Shown here one piece after another: positions 17,919 through 27,149 of a stretch of DNA of 64,000 nt (the stretch's first letter is position 1; every line of letters begins with the position of its first letter). Both the position numbers and the translations under genes were made by a program. The stretch is from Pseudomonas lurida (lineage in GTDB: Bacteria > Pseudomonadota > Gammaproteobacteria > Pseudomonadales > Pseudomonadaceae): positions 37,818 to 101,817 of the forward strand of contig NZ_JAAMRE010000025.1 of assembly GCF_013522705.1 (NCBI RefSeq), written 5' to 3'. Below the pieces are notes generated by a model. The model did not search any database, was not told the origin of the DNA, and worked only from the letters and a program-made list of their open reading frames with translations.

Positions 17919-19360
17919 CAGGCAGCTCCCCCGAATACGTCGACATGTCTGAATACGCAGGCCGGCGAGGCATGGCCGACGCGGATCACCTGGTTGGGCT
18001 CGCCCTTGCCGCAGTTGGGCGTGCCCAGCACCTGAAAGGTACTGGCGTCGCCCACCGCGCTGAGGTTGCGCCAGAATTGCGCGGAAATGGCGCGGTAGTT
18101 GGGGTTCTTGACCACGCCTTTGAGTTCGCCGTTTTCGATCAACTGGCCCCATTCGCAGCCGAACTGGAACTTGTTGCGCGCGTCGTCAATGGACCACGAA
18201 CGGTTGGTCGACATCAGGATGCCGCTTTCGATACCACCAATCAGCTGTGCCAGGCTCTGGTCGCCGGCCTCGATATTCAGGTTGGCCATGCGGTCGATCG
18301 GTGGGCGGTTCCAACTGCTGGCGCGGCTGTTGGCCACACCGCCCATGCCGGCGCGCAATTGCGACAACGCCCCGCCCAGCGGCTTGAGCAACAAGCCTTC
18401 GCGGATCAGGAATTGTTTGCTGGCGCGGGTGCCGTCGTCGTCATGGCTGTAGCTGGCGAGCTGTTCGGGGATGTTTGGGTCGAACGTCACGTTGAGCAGG
18501 CTGGAGCCGTATTGCAGGTGGCCGAAGTCGCTGGCTTTGACGAAACTGGTGCCGGCGTAATTGCGCTCGTCGCCGAGGATGCGGTCCAGCTCCAGCGGAT
18601 GGCCGATGGACTCGTGGATCTGCAGGATCATCTGGTCGGGCATCAGCAGCAGGTCGCGCGGGCCCTGGGGCGTATTGGGCGCCAGCAGCAGTTGCAGGGC
18701 TTCGTCGGCCACCCGTGGCGCGGCGCCGATCAGGCCGAAGCGGCTGATCACGTCATAACCGCCTTGCTGGCCGAAGTTGCTGCCGCCCAGGGTGCGGGTC
18801 TGGCTGTCATTGCTGTCGTAGGCGGTGACGCTCACGCCAGGGAACACAAAACGCTGAGCCTGGCGCAGCTCGGCGCCGGCGCTGTTGAGGTAGATCTGCT
18901 CGACGTGGGTCAGGCCGAGGCTGACGTCCCAACTGACCAGGCGATCGTCTTTCGGCACGGCGGCAGACTCGTCGCCCAGCAGTTGGTAGCAGTCGCTCAG
19001 GGAAGGGAAGGGCTGGTCGAGTTCGGGAGACAGGTAGTCGGCAACGTCGCTGGACGCGTGCTGGTCGCGCAGGTCGAGCAGCGCATGGGACTTGATCAGC
19101 AGGGCCTGTTGTTCGGCGCGTTCAAGAGCGGCTTGCAGGCCGGCCAGGGAAATATCGTGGGTCGCGGCGTAGGCTTCCACACCGTTGAGACGCACGGTGA
19201 GCATGACGCCCTCGTCGTGGTTCAGGTGCGGTGGTTCGGCGACATTCTTGCGCACCGACAGGTACTGGCCGGATTCGCGCACGTAGCGCAGGGAGAAGAA
19301 GTCGGCGGTGGTGCGCAGGGCACCGAAATGTTTTTTGAGTGTGGCGTGGTGGTCGAACAT
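17918..19360 (-). CDS. TldD-like metallopeptidase subunit
   Basis: 480 residues from ATG 19360 with GGAAGG upstream. The catalytic HESIGH (H249, E250, H254) corresponds to the HExxxH zinc site of TldD; C-terminal NPNYRAISAQFWRNLSAVGD and TPNCGKGEP match the family. It forms an operon with the PmbA-like gene. The classical tldD/pmbA genes of pseudomonads lie near the mre/rng locus, so this may be a second, paralogous pair; that could not be checked here. Confidence 0.87.
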   Translation of the reverse strand: MFDHHATLKKHFGALRTTADFFSLRYVRESGQYLSVRKNVAEPPHLNHDEGVMLTVRLNGVEAYAATHDISLAGLQAALERAEQQALLIKSHALLDLRDQHASSDVADYLSPELDQPFPSLSDCYQLLGDESAAVPKDDRLVSWDVSLGLTHVEQIYLNSAGAELRQAQRFVFPGVSVTAYDSNDSQTRTLGGSNFGQQGGYDVISRFGLIGAAPRVADEALQLLLAPNTPQGPRDLLLMPDQMILQIHESIGHPLELDRILGDERNYAGTSFVKASDFGHLQYGSSLLNVTFDPNIPEQLASYSHDDDGTRASKQFLIREGLLLKPLGGALSQLRAGMGGVANSRASSWNRPPIDRMANLNIEAGDQSLAQLIGGIESGILMSTNRSWSIDDARNKFQFGCEWGQLIENGELKGVVKNPNYRAISAQFWRNLSAVGDASTFQVLGTPNCGKGEPNQVIRVGHASPACVFRHVDVFGGAA

Positions 19361-19455
19361 GGGGCCTTCCTTGTGGGCGGCTCGGTGCGGGCAGGCAACA
19401 GAGTAGGCCCGGGCTGGGGGCTGATCAAGGAAAGGTGATTCTTTGTGACAAGTGC

Positions 19456-19558
19456 CCCTGTGGCGAGCGGGCTTGTCCCGCGCTGGGCTGCGCAGCGGCC
19501 CCAAAAATCTTGGGAGCGCTACGCACTCCAGCGCGGGGCAAGCCCGCTCGCCACAGGG
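19456..19558. repeat. Large inverted repeat with 31-nt arms
   Basis: Arms 19456-19486 and 19528-19558 match at 30 of 31 positions (CCCTGTGGCGAGCGGGCTTG then a GCGCTGG end). The 41-nt centre holds a second small palindrome. It separates betA from the TldD-like gene and could terminate betA transcription. Confidence 0.85.
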
Positions 19559-19564
19559 AGTGGG

Positions 19565-21268
19565 TTACTGCGCAGTCGGCCCCACTTCACGCAACGGCTT
19601 GCCACGCACCGGCGCGTCGCCCGCCACGTAGTAGTCGGCGGTGCTGCGCGGCAGCGGCTGGCGGCCACGGATCTTGTCGGCGATTTTCTCGGCGATCATG
19701 ATCGTCGGCGCGTTCAAGTTGCCGGTGGTGATGATCGGCATGATCGACGCGTCGACTACACGCAGACCTTGCATGCCATGCACGCGGCCTTCGGCGTCCA
19801 CCACCGCCATCTCGTCGGTGCCCATCTTGCACGAGCAGGACGGGTGGAACGCGGTTTCGGCGTGCTCGCGGATGAACTTATCCAGTTGCTCGTCGGTTTG
19901 CACGTCGATGCCTGGGCTGATTTCGCGCCCACGGTAAGGGTCCAGCGCCGGCTGCTGCATGATTTCCCGGGTCAGGCGGATGCCGTCGCGGAATTCCTGC
20001 CAGTCCTGTTCGGTGGCCATGTAGTTGAAGAGGATGCTCGGGTAGTCCCGTGGGTTCTTCGACTTCAGCTGGACGCGGCCGCGGCTCGGCGAGCGCATGG
20101 AACCCATGTGCGCCTGGAAACCGTGCTCTTTCACACCGTTGCTGCCGTTGTAGTTAATCGCCACCGGCAGGAAGTGGTACTGGATGTTCGGCCATTCGAA
20201 CTCTTCACGGGTACGGATAAACCCGCCCGCTTCGAACTGGTTGCTGGCGCCGATACCGGTGCCGTTGAACAGCCATTCGGCACCGATGGCCGGCTGGTTG
20301 TACCAGAGCAGCGACGGGTACAGCGATACTGGCTGGGTGCAGGCGTATTGCAGGTACAGCTCAAGGTGATCCTGCAGGTTTTCGCCGACGCCGGGCAGGT
20401 CGTGGACCACAGGGATATCCAGGCTTTCCAGCAATTTGGCCGGGCCGACGCCGGAGCGTTGCAGCAACTGCGGCGAGGCGATGGCGCCGCTGCATACCAG
20501 CACTTCCTTGCGCGCGCGGGCTTCAACGCGTTCTTCGGCGGCGCCGATCAGGTAACGCACGCCCACCGCGCGCTTGCCTTCGAACAAGACTTTGTCGGTG
20601 AGGGCGTGAGTGACGATGGTCAGCGTCGAACGCTTTTTAGCCGTGTCCAGGTAACCGCGTGCAGTGCTGGCGCGACGGCCATTCGGCGTGACGGTACGGT
20701 CCATGGGGCCGAAACCTTCCTGCTGGTAACCGTTCAAGTCTTCGGTACGCGGGTAGCCGGCCTGCACGCCGGCTTCGACCATGGCGTGGAACAGCGGGTT
20801 ATTGCCGGCCTTGGGCGTGGTCACGCTGACCGGACCGTCGCCACCGTGGTAATCGTTGGGGCCGATATCGCGGGTTTCGGCCTTGCGGAAGTACGGCAGG
20901 CAGTCGAGGTAGGTCCAGTTTTCCAGACCCGGCAGCTTTGCCCAGTTGTCGTAGTCCATGGCGTTGCCACGGATGTAGCACATGCCGTTGATCAGCGACG
21001 AGCCACCCAGGCCCTTGCCGCGACCGCATTCCATCCGGCGGCCGTCCATGTGCGGCTCCGGATCCGTCTCGTAGGCCCAGTTGTAGCGACGACCCTGCAG
21101 CGGGAACGCCAGGGCGGCCGGCATCTGGGTACGGAAATCCAGACGATAATCGGGGCCGCCGGCTTCCAGCAGCAGGACGGTGACGCCTTCGTCTTCGGTC
21201 AGGCGGGTTGCTAAAGTGTTGCCCGCAGAACCTGCGCCAACAATGATGTAGTCGTATTCTTGAGTCAT
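19565..21268 (-). CDS. betA: Choline dehydrogenase BetA
   Basis: 567 residues from ATG 21268 after AAGGAGA. GMC oxidoreductase: FAD-binding GAGSAGN at 11-17, GRGKGLGGSSLINGMCYIRG near 80-100, and the C-terminal FHPSCSCKMG and GNLNAPTIMIAEKIAD strips carrying active-site residues. Oxidises choline to betaine aldehyde, and also the aldehyde, at the inner membrane face. Last gene of betI-betB-betA, separated from betB by a repeat element of about 100 nt. Confidence 0.96.
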   Translation of the reverse strand: MTQEYDYIIVGAGSAGNTLATRLTEDEGVTVLLLEAGGPDYRLDFRTQMPAALAFPLQGRRYNWAYETDPEPHMDGRRMECGRGKGLGGSSLINGMCYIRGNAMDYDNWAKLPGLENWTYLDCLPYFRKAETRDIGPNDYHGGDGPVSVTTPKAGNNPLFHAMVEAGVQAGYPRTEDLNGYQQEGFGPMDRTVTPNGRRASTARGYLDTAKKRSTLTIVTHALTDKVLFEGKRAVGVRYLIGAAEERVEARARKEVLVCSGAIASPQLLQRSGVGPAKLLESLDIPVVHDLPGVGENLQDHLELYLQYACTQPVSLYPSLLWYNQPAIGAEWLFNGTGIGASNQFEAGGFIRTREEFEWPNIQYHFLPVAINYNGSNGVKEHGFQAHMGSMRSPSRGRVQLKSKNPRDYPSILFNYMATEQDWQEFRDGIRLTREIMQQPALDPYRGREISPGIDVQTDEQLDKFIREHAETAFHPSCSCKMGTDEMAVVDAEGRVHGMQGLRVVDASIMPIITTGNLNAPTIMIAEKIADKIRGRQPLPRSTADYYVAGDAPVRGKPLREVGPTAQ

Positions 21269-21282
21269 GGGGTCTCCTTTAG

Positions 21283-21379
21283 AGCGGCAAGCTCTAAGCT
21301 TCAAGCTGCAAGAAAGAGCAGCGAGCGGTGTATCTGGGAGGTGCGGCGAGCTTGCAGCTTGAAGCTCGCCGCTTGAGGC
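21283..21379. repeat. GCGGCAAGCTT-family repeat, copy 2
   Basis: Imperfect inverted repeat of about 97 nt between betB and betA. It contains AAGCTTCAAGCTGCAAGAAA then GAGCA, and ends GCCGCTTGAGGCT. It shares a ~20-nt core and the end sequence with the copy before dgcB at 44845-44939. Confidence 0.65.
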
Positions 21380-21382
21380 TCA

Positions 21383-22855
21383 TCAGAACACTGATGCGTA
21401 ATCGCCCAGCTCAACCTGTACCGATTTGATGCGGGTGAAGTTGTTCAGCGAGCTGATGCCGTTCTCACGACCCACGCCCGATTGCTTGTAGCCGCCCACC
21501 GGCATCTTCGCGTCGGATTCGCCCCAGGCGTTGATCCAGCAGATGCCCGCTTCCAGTTGATGAATCACGCGGTGGGCGCGGTTCAGGTCCTTGGTCACCA
21601 GGCCTGCGGCCAGGCCGAAGTCGGTGTCGTTGGCGCGGCGGATCACTTCTTCTTCGGTCTCGTAGGTGAGGATGCTCATCACCGGGCCGAAGATTTCTTC
21701 ACGCACGATCACCATGTCATCGGTGCAGTCGGTGAACACGGTCGGGGCGACATAGGCGCCTTTGGCGAAATCGCCGTCGGTCAGGCGATCGCCGCCGCAC
21801 AGCAGGCGCGCGCCTTGCTCTTTGCCCTTGGCGATGTAGCCCAGCACGCTTTCCATATGGGCGAAGCTGACCAGCGGGCCGAAGTTGGTGTTGTCATCCT
21901 GCGGGTCGCCAACACGGATGCGGGCTACGCGCTCGACGATCTTGGCTTCGAATGCCGCCTGCAGGTGCTTGGGCACGAACACGCGGGTGCCGTTGGTGCA
22001 GACCTGGCCGGAGCTGTAGAAGTTGGCCATCATCGCGATGTCGGCGGCGCGATCCAGGTCGGCATCGTCGAACACGATCAGCGGCGACTTGCCGCCCAGT
22101 TCCATGGTCACTTCCTTGAGCGACGAGCTCGACGCGCTGGCCATGACTTTCTTGCCGGTGTCGGTGCCGCCGGTGAACGAGACTTTCTCGATCCGCGGGT
22201 GCTCGGTCAGCCAGGTGCCGACTTCACGGCCGCTGCCGGTCAGTACGTTGAACACACCCGCTGGAACGCCGGCTTCGGTGTAGATCTCGGCCAGTTTCAG
22301 GGTGGTCAGGGAGGTGACTTCGCTCGGCTTGAAGATCATCGCGTTGCCGGCGGCCAGGGCCGGGGCGGATTTCCACAGGGCGATCTGAATCGGGTAGTTC
22401 CACGCGCCGATACCGGCGACCACGCCCAGTGGCTCGCGGCGGGTGTAGACGAACGAGGTGTCGCGCAGCGGGATCTGCTCGCCTTCGATGGCCGGCACCA
22501 GGCCAGCGTAGTACTCCAGCACGTCGGCGCCGGTGACGATGTCGACGTACTTGGTTTCGGAGAAGGCTTTACCGGTGTCCAGGGTTTCCAGTGCGGCCAG
22601 TTCATCGTTGCGCTCGCGCAGGATGTCGACGGCACGGCGCAGGATGCGCGAACGCTCCATGGCGGTCATGGCGGCCCAGATTTTCTGGCCTTTTTCAGCG
22701 CTGACCACGGCACGTTCAACGTCCTCGAACGTTGCACGTTGCACTTGGGCGAGAACTTCACCGTTAGCCGGGTTGATGGCTTCGAAGGTGGCATCGCTGC
22801 CAGCGTCGCTGTAGCCGCCGTCAATGTAGAGTTTTTGCAGGTCGAAACGGGCCAT
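21383..22855 (-). CDS. betB: Betaine aldehyde dehydrogenase BetB
   Basis: 490 residues from ATG 22855 after GAGGACTTT. NAD(P)-dependent aldehyde dehydrogenase: catalytic base in TMELGGKSPL, nucleophile in SSGQVCTNGTR, and GICWINAWGESDAKMPVGGY with the BetB-type C-terminus NFTRIKSVQVELGDYASVF. Converts betaine aldehyde to glycine betaine. Second gene of the betIBA operon, 109 nt after betI. Confidence 0.97.
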   Translation of the reverse strand: MARFDLQKLYIDGGYSDAGSDATFEAINPANGEVLAQVQRATFEDVERAVVSAEKGQKIWAAMTAMERSRILRRAVDILRERNDELAALETLDTGKAFSETKYVDIVTGADVLEYYAGLVPAIEGEQIPLRDTSFVYTRREPLGVVAGIGAWNYPIQIALWKSAPALAAGNAMIFKPSEVTSLTTLKLAEIYTEAGVPAGVFNVLTGSGREVGTWLTEHPRIEKVSFTGGTDTGKKVMASASSSSLKEVTMELGGKSPLIVFDDADLDRAADIAMMANFYSSGQVCTNGTRVFVPKHLQAAFEAKIVERVARIRVGDPQDDNTNFGPLVSFAHMESVLGYIAKGKEQGARLLCGGDRLTDGDFAKGAYVAPTVFTDCTDDMVIVREEIFGPVMSILTYETEEEVIRRANDTDFGLAAGLVTKDLNRAHRVIHQLEAGICWINAWGESDAKMPVGGYKQSGVGRENGISSLNNFTRIKSVQVELGDYASVF

Positions 22856-22964
22856 AAAGTCCTCGCAAGTGCATAAGTGGTTGGCGTTACCTGCCGACAG
22901 CGGGCCATGAGGGTGTGGCATCACTGCGTGGCAGACGTTCAGGGGTTGAGCATTTATAAGGGCT

Positions 22965-23558
22965 CTAACTCACCTGCTTGGCCAATTGGAAATCCATGTA
23001 TTCGTAAGCGATGCGTTGCGCCTGCTCCGTGTCGAAAGCGTCTCCCGACAGGGCGCCGCGCAACCACAAACCGTCGATCAATGCCGCCAGGCCGCGGGCC
23101 GCGCTGCGTGCTTGCGGCAGCGGCAGCGCCCGGCGGAACTGGCAGCACAGGTTGGAATACAGACGTTGATCGTTGATCCGCTGCAACCTGTGCAATGACG
23201 GGTGGTGCATGCTGGCGGCCCAGAAGGCCAGCCAGGTTTTCATTGCCGGGCCATTGACCTGGCTGGCGTCGAAGTTGCCCGCGACGATCACCTGAAGGTG
23301 TGCCCGTGGGCTGTCATCCTCCAACGCAAGCCTGCGCTCGTGGACGTTCTCGATCAGCACGTTCATCAGGTAGCGCATCGTCGCGGCGATCAGGCCGTTC
23401 TTGTCCTGAAAGTAGTGACTGATGATGCCGTTCGAGACACCGGCCAGGCGGGCGATCAGCGCAATGCTGGCGTCTGCCATCCCCACTTGATCAATGGCCG
23501 TCAACGTGGCTTCGATCAACTGTTGACGGCGTATGGGTTGCATACCGACCTTGGGCAT
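22965..23558 (-). CDS. betI: Choline-responsive TetR-family repressor BetI
   Basis: 197 residues, AAGGAGA at ideal distance before ATG 23558. Helix-turn-helix ASIALIARLAGVSNGIISHY then FQDKNGL (residues about 30-56) and a C-terminal ligand domain ending YMDFQLAKQVS. In the family BetI represses betIBA and betT and is released by choline. A perfect 20-bp palindrome at 23628-23647 between betI and betT is its likely operator. Confidence 0.95.
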   Translation of the reverse strand: MPKVGMQPIRRQQLIEATLTAIDQVGMADASIALIARLAGVSNGIISHYFQDKNGLIAATMRYLMNVLIENVHERRLALEDDSPRAHLQVIVAGNFDASQVNGPAMKTWLAFWAASMHHPSLHRLQRINDQRLYSNLCCQFRRALPLPQARSAARGLAALIDGLWLRGALSGDAFDTEQAQRIAYEYMDFQLAKQVS

Positions 23559-23627
23559 GTAGCACGTCTCCTTAGGCCTGCCGACGGGCGATCACGTCCA
23601 TCGGCTTGAAGGCCAGTCTATTTTGTT

Positions 23628-23647
23628 TTGATTGAACGTTCAATCAA
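23628..23647. promoter_or_regulatory. BetI operator palindrome
   Basis: TTGATTGAACGTTCAATCAA is a perfect 20-bp palindrome 70 bp upstream of betI and 240 bp upstream of betT, the expected size and place for a TetR-family operator. The remaining betT leader (23648-23887) holds a second small palindrome, GCGACAAATCGTCGC at 23663-23677, and no gene. Confidence 0.8.
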
Positions 23648-23887
23648 CAAAGAATAAGCTCTGCGACAAATCGTCGCTGCTGGCAGGTTTTCAGCCCGTT
23701 CAGCCAGCGACATCCGACACCTGGAACATCCCTGCAAGGGCCCGCTCAAGGGCCTGCCGCGGTTTTGGCGCAGCGGGGATTTTCGGGGTGTCTTTATAAC
23801 ACCCGTCCGTCGACTGCCGAAAAATCGATGTCCCGGGATAACCGTTGCCTTGTGTTTCTCTTTCGCACTGCCCGGAGCATCTGCGCC

Positions 23888-25879
23888 ATGAGTTCTGCCT
23901 CTCTAATAAAGACCCCGCCGGAAAAGGTCCGGGTCAACGGTTGGGTGTTTTACACCTCTACCGCGCTGATTCTGTTGTTGACCCTTGTCCTGATCGCCGC
24001 CCCGCAGGAGGCCGGGCGCTTGCTCGGGATTGCCCAGGCCTGGCTGTCCAAAAGCTTCGGCTGGTACTACATGGTGGTCATCGCCGCGTACCTGGTGTTT
24101 GTGGTCGGGCTGGCGTTTTCGTCCTACGGCAAATTGAAGCTGGGCAGCAAGGACGACACCCCGGACTTCAGCTACGGCGCCTGGGCCGGCATGTTGTTCT
24201 CCTCGGGGATCGGCATTTCGCTGCTGTACTTCGGTGCCTCGGAGCCGTTGGATCATTACTTCAACCCGCCAGAAGGCGTTGCCGGCAGCAACCTGGCCGC
24301 GCGCCAGGCGCTGCAACTGACCTTTCTGCACTGGGGCCTGCACGGCTGGGCGATCTACGCCCTGGTCGGCCTGGCCGTGGCGTATTTCGCGTATCGCCAT
24401 AACCAGCCGCTGGCCCTGCGTTCGGCGCTCTACCCGCTGGTAGGCGAGCGCTGGGTGAAGGGCGCGGCCGGCCACGCGGTGGACGGTTTCGGCATGTTCG
24501 TGACGCTGCTGGGCCTGGTGACCAACCTGGGCATCGGCGCGATGCAGGTGTCGTCCGGCCTGGAGAACCTGTTCGGCATGCAGCACAGCAACACCAACCT
24601 GCTGATCGTGATCATCGTGATGAGCACCGTGGCCACCATCGCTGCGGTGTCGGGGGTGGAAAACGGCATCCGTCGCTTGTCCAACCTCAATATCGTGCTG
24701 TTCAGCGGTTTGTTGATCTTTGTGTTGTTGTTCGGCCCGACCCTGCACCTGCTCAACGGCTTCGTGCAGAACATCGGCGACTACATGAATGGCCTGGTGC
24801 TGAAAACTTTCGATTTGTACGTGTACGAAGGCGACGGCGCCAAGACCGAACGCTGGATGGGCCTGTGGACGCTGTTCTACTGGGCCTGGTGGATTTCCTG
24901 GGCGCCATTCGTGGGCATGTTCATCGCGCGGATTTCCCGTGGCCGTACGGTGCGTGAACTGGTGGCGGGCGTGCTGCTGATCCCGCTGGGCTTTACCCTG
25001 GCGTGGCTGTCGATCTTCGGCAACTCGGCACTGGATCTGGTGCTTAACCAGGGCGCGGTGGAGCTGGGTAAGACCGCGCTGGAACAGCCGTCCATGGCGA
25101 TCTACCAGTTGCTGGAGCATTACCCCGCGTCGAAAGTCGTGATCGGTGTGTCGATCTTTGTGGGCTTTGTGCTGTTCCTGACTCCGGCGGATTCCGGCGC
25201 GGTGATGATGGCCAATCTGTCGTGCAAGGGCGGCAACGTTGATGAGGATGCGCCGCACTGGCTGCGGATCTTCTGGTCGGCAGTGATTACCCTGGTGACC
25301 ATCGGCCTGCTGTTCGCCGGCAACTTCGAAGCCATGCAGACCATGGTGGTGCTGGCGGGGCTGCCGTTCTCGGTGGTGCTGGTTTTCTTCATGTTCGGTT
25401 TGCACAAGGCCATGCGCCAGGATGCGGCGATCGAACAGGAGCAGGCGCAACTGGCCGAACGCGGGCGTCGTGGGTTCAGCGAGCGTTTGACCGCGCTGGA
25501 CCTGCAACCGAGCCAGGGCACGGTGCAGCGCTTTATGGACAAGCACGTTACGCCGGCGCTGGAAGAGGCTGCCGTCGCGTTGCGTGAGCAAGGGCTGCAA
25601 GTGCAGACGCTGCTGGGTAAATCCAAGCGTTGCATTGGCGTGCGTATCGAGATGGAAGAGGGCAACCCGTTCGTCTATGAGGTGAGCCTGGATGCTTACT
25701 CGTCGGCGCCGAGCGATGTGCCCGAAGAAGAGCGCACGCGTTATTACCGCGCCGAGGTGTACCTGCACAATGGGCCTCAGGAATACGACCTGATGGGCTT
25801 CACCTCGGAGCAGATCACTCGGGATGTGCTCGATCAGTTTGAAAGCCATCGGCAGCTCCTTGGCCGTGTCTATAGCTGA
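23888..25879 (+). CDS. betT: BCCT-family choline transporter BetT
   Basis: 663 residues from ATG 23888 (MSSASLIKTPPEKVRVNGWVF). Twelve predicted membrane helices, with the BCCT substrate-site strip TLFYWAWWISWAPFVGMFIARISRGRT (WAWWISWAPFVG core). A long cytoplasmic C-terminal domain of about 130 residues is as in BetT proteins, where it modulates osmotic activation. Imports choline with H+ or Na+. Divergent from betI, sharing the operator region. Confidence 0.95.
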   Translation: MSSASLIKTPPEKVRVNGWVFYTSTALILLLTLVLIAAPQEAGRLLGIAQAWLSKSFGWYYMVVIAAYLVFVVGLAFSSYGKLKLGSKDDTPDFSYGAWAGMLFSSGIGISLLYFGASEPLDHYFNPPEGVAGSNLAARQALQLTFLHWGLHGWAIYALVGLAVAYFAYRHNQPLALRSALYPLVGERWVKGAAGHAVDGFGMFVTLLGLVTNLGIGAMQVSSGLENLFGMQHSNTNLLIVIIVMSTVATIAAVSGVENGIRRLSNLNIVLFSGLLIFVLLFGPTLHLLNGFVQNIGDYMNGLVLKTFDLYVYEGDGAKTERWMGLWTLFYWAWWISWAPFVGMFIARISRGRTVRELVAGVLLIPLGFTLAWLSIFGNSALDLVLNQGAVELGKTALEQPSMAIYQLLEHYPASKVVIGVSIFVGFVLFLTPADSGAVMMANLSCKGGNVDEDAPHWLRIFWSAVITLVTIGLLFAGNFEAMQTMVVLAGLPFSVVLVFFMFGLHKAMRQDAAIEQEQAQLAERGRRGFSERLTALDLQPSQGTVQRFMDKHVTPALEEAAVALREQGLQVQTLLGKSKRCIGVRIEMEEGNPFVYEVSLDAYSSAPSDVPEEERTRYYRAEVYLHNGPQEYDLMGFTSEQITRDVLDQFESHRQLLGRVYS

Positions 25880-25924
25880 TGTGTTGAAAGCCCGGTGGTG
25901 TCACTGACCCCACTGGGCAAAAAA

Positions 25925-25952
25925 TGTGGGAGGGGGCTTGCCCCCTCCCACA
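25925..25952. repeat. REP palindrome between convergent betT and cbcV
   Basis: GTGGGAGGGGGC-TT-GCCCCCTCCCAC, perfect 12-bp arms (25926-25951), extended by T/A at the ends and followed by GTTGTTTT. Placed to act as a bidirectional transcription stop for betT and cbcV. Confidence 0.85.
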
Positions 25953-25970
25953 GTTGTTTTGCAGTGTGTG

Positions 25971-27149
25971 TTAGCCCAGATTTTTGCCCAGCAGGGCATG
26001 GTAGAGCTCACTGTCGCCGAGGATCCCCACCACCTTGTTGTTGTCATGCAACACCAGCTTGTTCCCCGTCTGGTAACGAATCTGCAACGCATCGCGCATG
26101 CCGATATTGGAGTCCACCAAGGTCGGTACGCGGCCCAAACCTTCCACTGCTTGCCCTGGCGCCCAGTTCTGCAGGTTCATCACCACGCCATTCTGGCGCG
26201 CGCCCTGGATGGTGTTGCCTTCGGCCAGGTCCAGCCACGAATCGCCGCCCGGGTCCAGGCAGACCGAGCCATTGACCCGTGTGCAGTTATCCAGGGTACG
26301 CATCAGGCTGCGGCCGCACAGTACGTTCAGCGGGTTGGTGTGGGCCACGAACGTACGCACGTAGTCGTCCGCCGGGTTCAGCACGATCTCTTCCGGCACG
26401 CTGTACTGGATGATCTTGCCGTCCTTCATGATCGCGATACGGCTGCCCAGTTTGAGCGCTTCGTCCAGGTCATGGCTGACAAACACGATGGTCTTGCTCA
26501 GCTTGCGTTGCAGTTCCAGCAGCTCGTCCTGCAGGCCTTGGCGGATCAGCGGGTCGAGGGCGGAGAAGGGTTCGTCCATCAGCAGGATGTCGGCGTCCAT
26601 CGCCAGCGCGCGGGCCAGGCCGACGCGTTGCTGCATGCCGCCGGACAGCTCGTCCGGCTTTTTATTGCGCCACTGGGACAGGCCCACCAGCTCAAGTTTC
26701 TCGTCTACCAGCGTGCGCCGTTCTTTCTCCGGGCGGCCCTGCATTTCCAGGCCGAAGCTGATGTTCTCGCGCACCGTCAGCCAAGGCATCAGGGCAAACT
26801 TCTGGAACACCATGGCGATGCGCTTGGTGCGCATCATTTTCAGCTCCGCGTCGGTGCAGGAAGCAATGTCGATCTGGCGACCTTCATGCTCCACGAACAG
26901 CTGGCCACGGCTGACGGTGTTGAGGCCGTTGATACAGCGCAGCAGGCTCGACTTGCCGGAGCCCGACAGGCCCATCAGCACGCAGATTTCGCCTTTCTCG
27001 ATGTCCAGGCTGGCTTTTTCGACGCCGACGATCTGGCCGATCTTTTTCAGGATTTCGTTACGGCTCATGCCCTGGTCCAGCAGCTTGAGCGCTTCGCGTG
27101 GGTCTTTGGAGAAGATCACGTCGACTTTGTCGAATCGGATAATGCTCAT
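25971..27149 (-). CDS. cbcV: Choline ABC transporter ATPase CbcV
   Basis: 392 residues. Walker A GLSGSGKSS (about 60-68), signature LSGGMQQRV, Walker B ILLMDEPFSALDP, switch His in VSHDLDEA, then a C-terminal CBS-like regulatory region (about 280-392) as in ProV/OpuA ATPases. The start ATGA overlaps the stop of cbcW by 4 nt. Energises uptake of choline, glycine betaine and carnitine with CbcW and the alternative binding proteins CbcX or CaiX. Confidence 0.95.
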   Translation of the reverse strand: MSIIRFDKVDVIFSKDPREALKLLDQGMSRNEILKKIGQIVGVEKASLDIEKGEICVLMGLSGSGKSSLLRCINGLNTVSRGQLFVEHEGRQIDIASCTDAELKMMRTKRIAMVFQKFALMPWLTVRENISFGLEMQGRPEKERRTLVDEKLELVGLSQWRNKKPDELSGGMQQRVGLARALAMDADILLMDEPFSALDPLIRQGLQDELLELQRKLSKTIVFVSHDLDEALKLGSRIAIMKDGKIIQYSVPEEIVLNPADDYVRTFVAHTNPLNVLCGRSLMRTLDNCTRVNGSVCLDPGGDSWLDLAEGNTIQGARQNGVVMNLQNWAPGQAVEGLGRVPTLVDSNIGMRDALQIRYQTGNKLVLHDNNKVVGILGDSELYHALLGKNLG

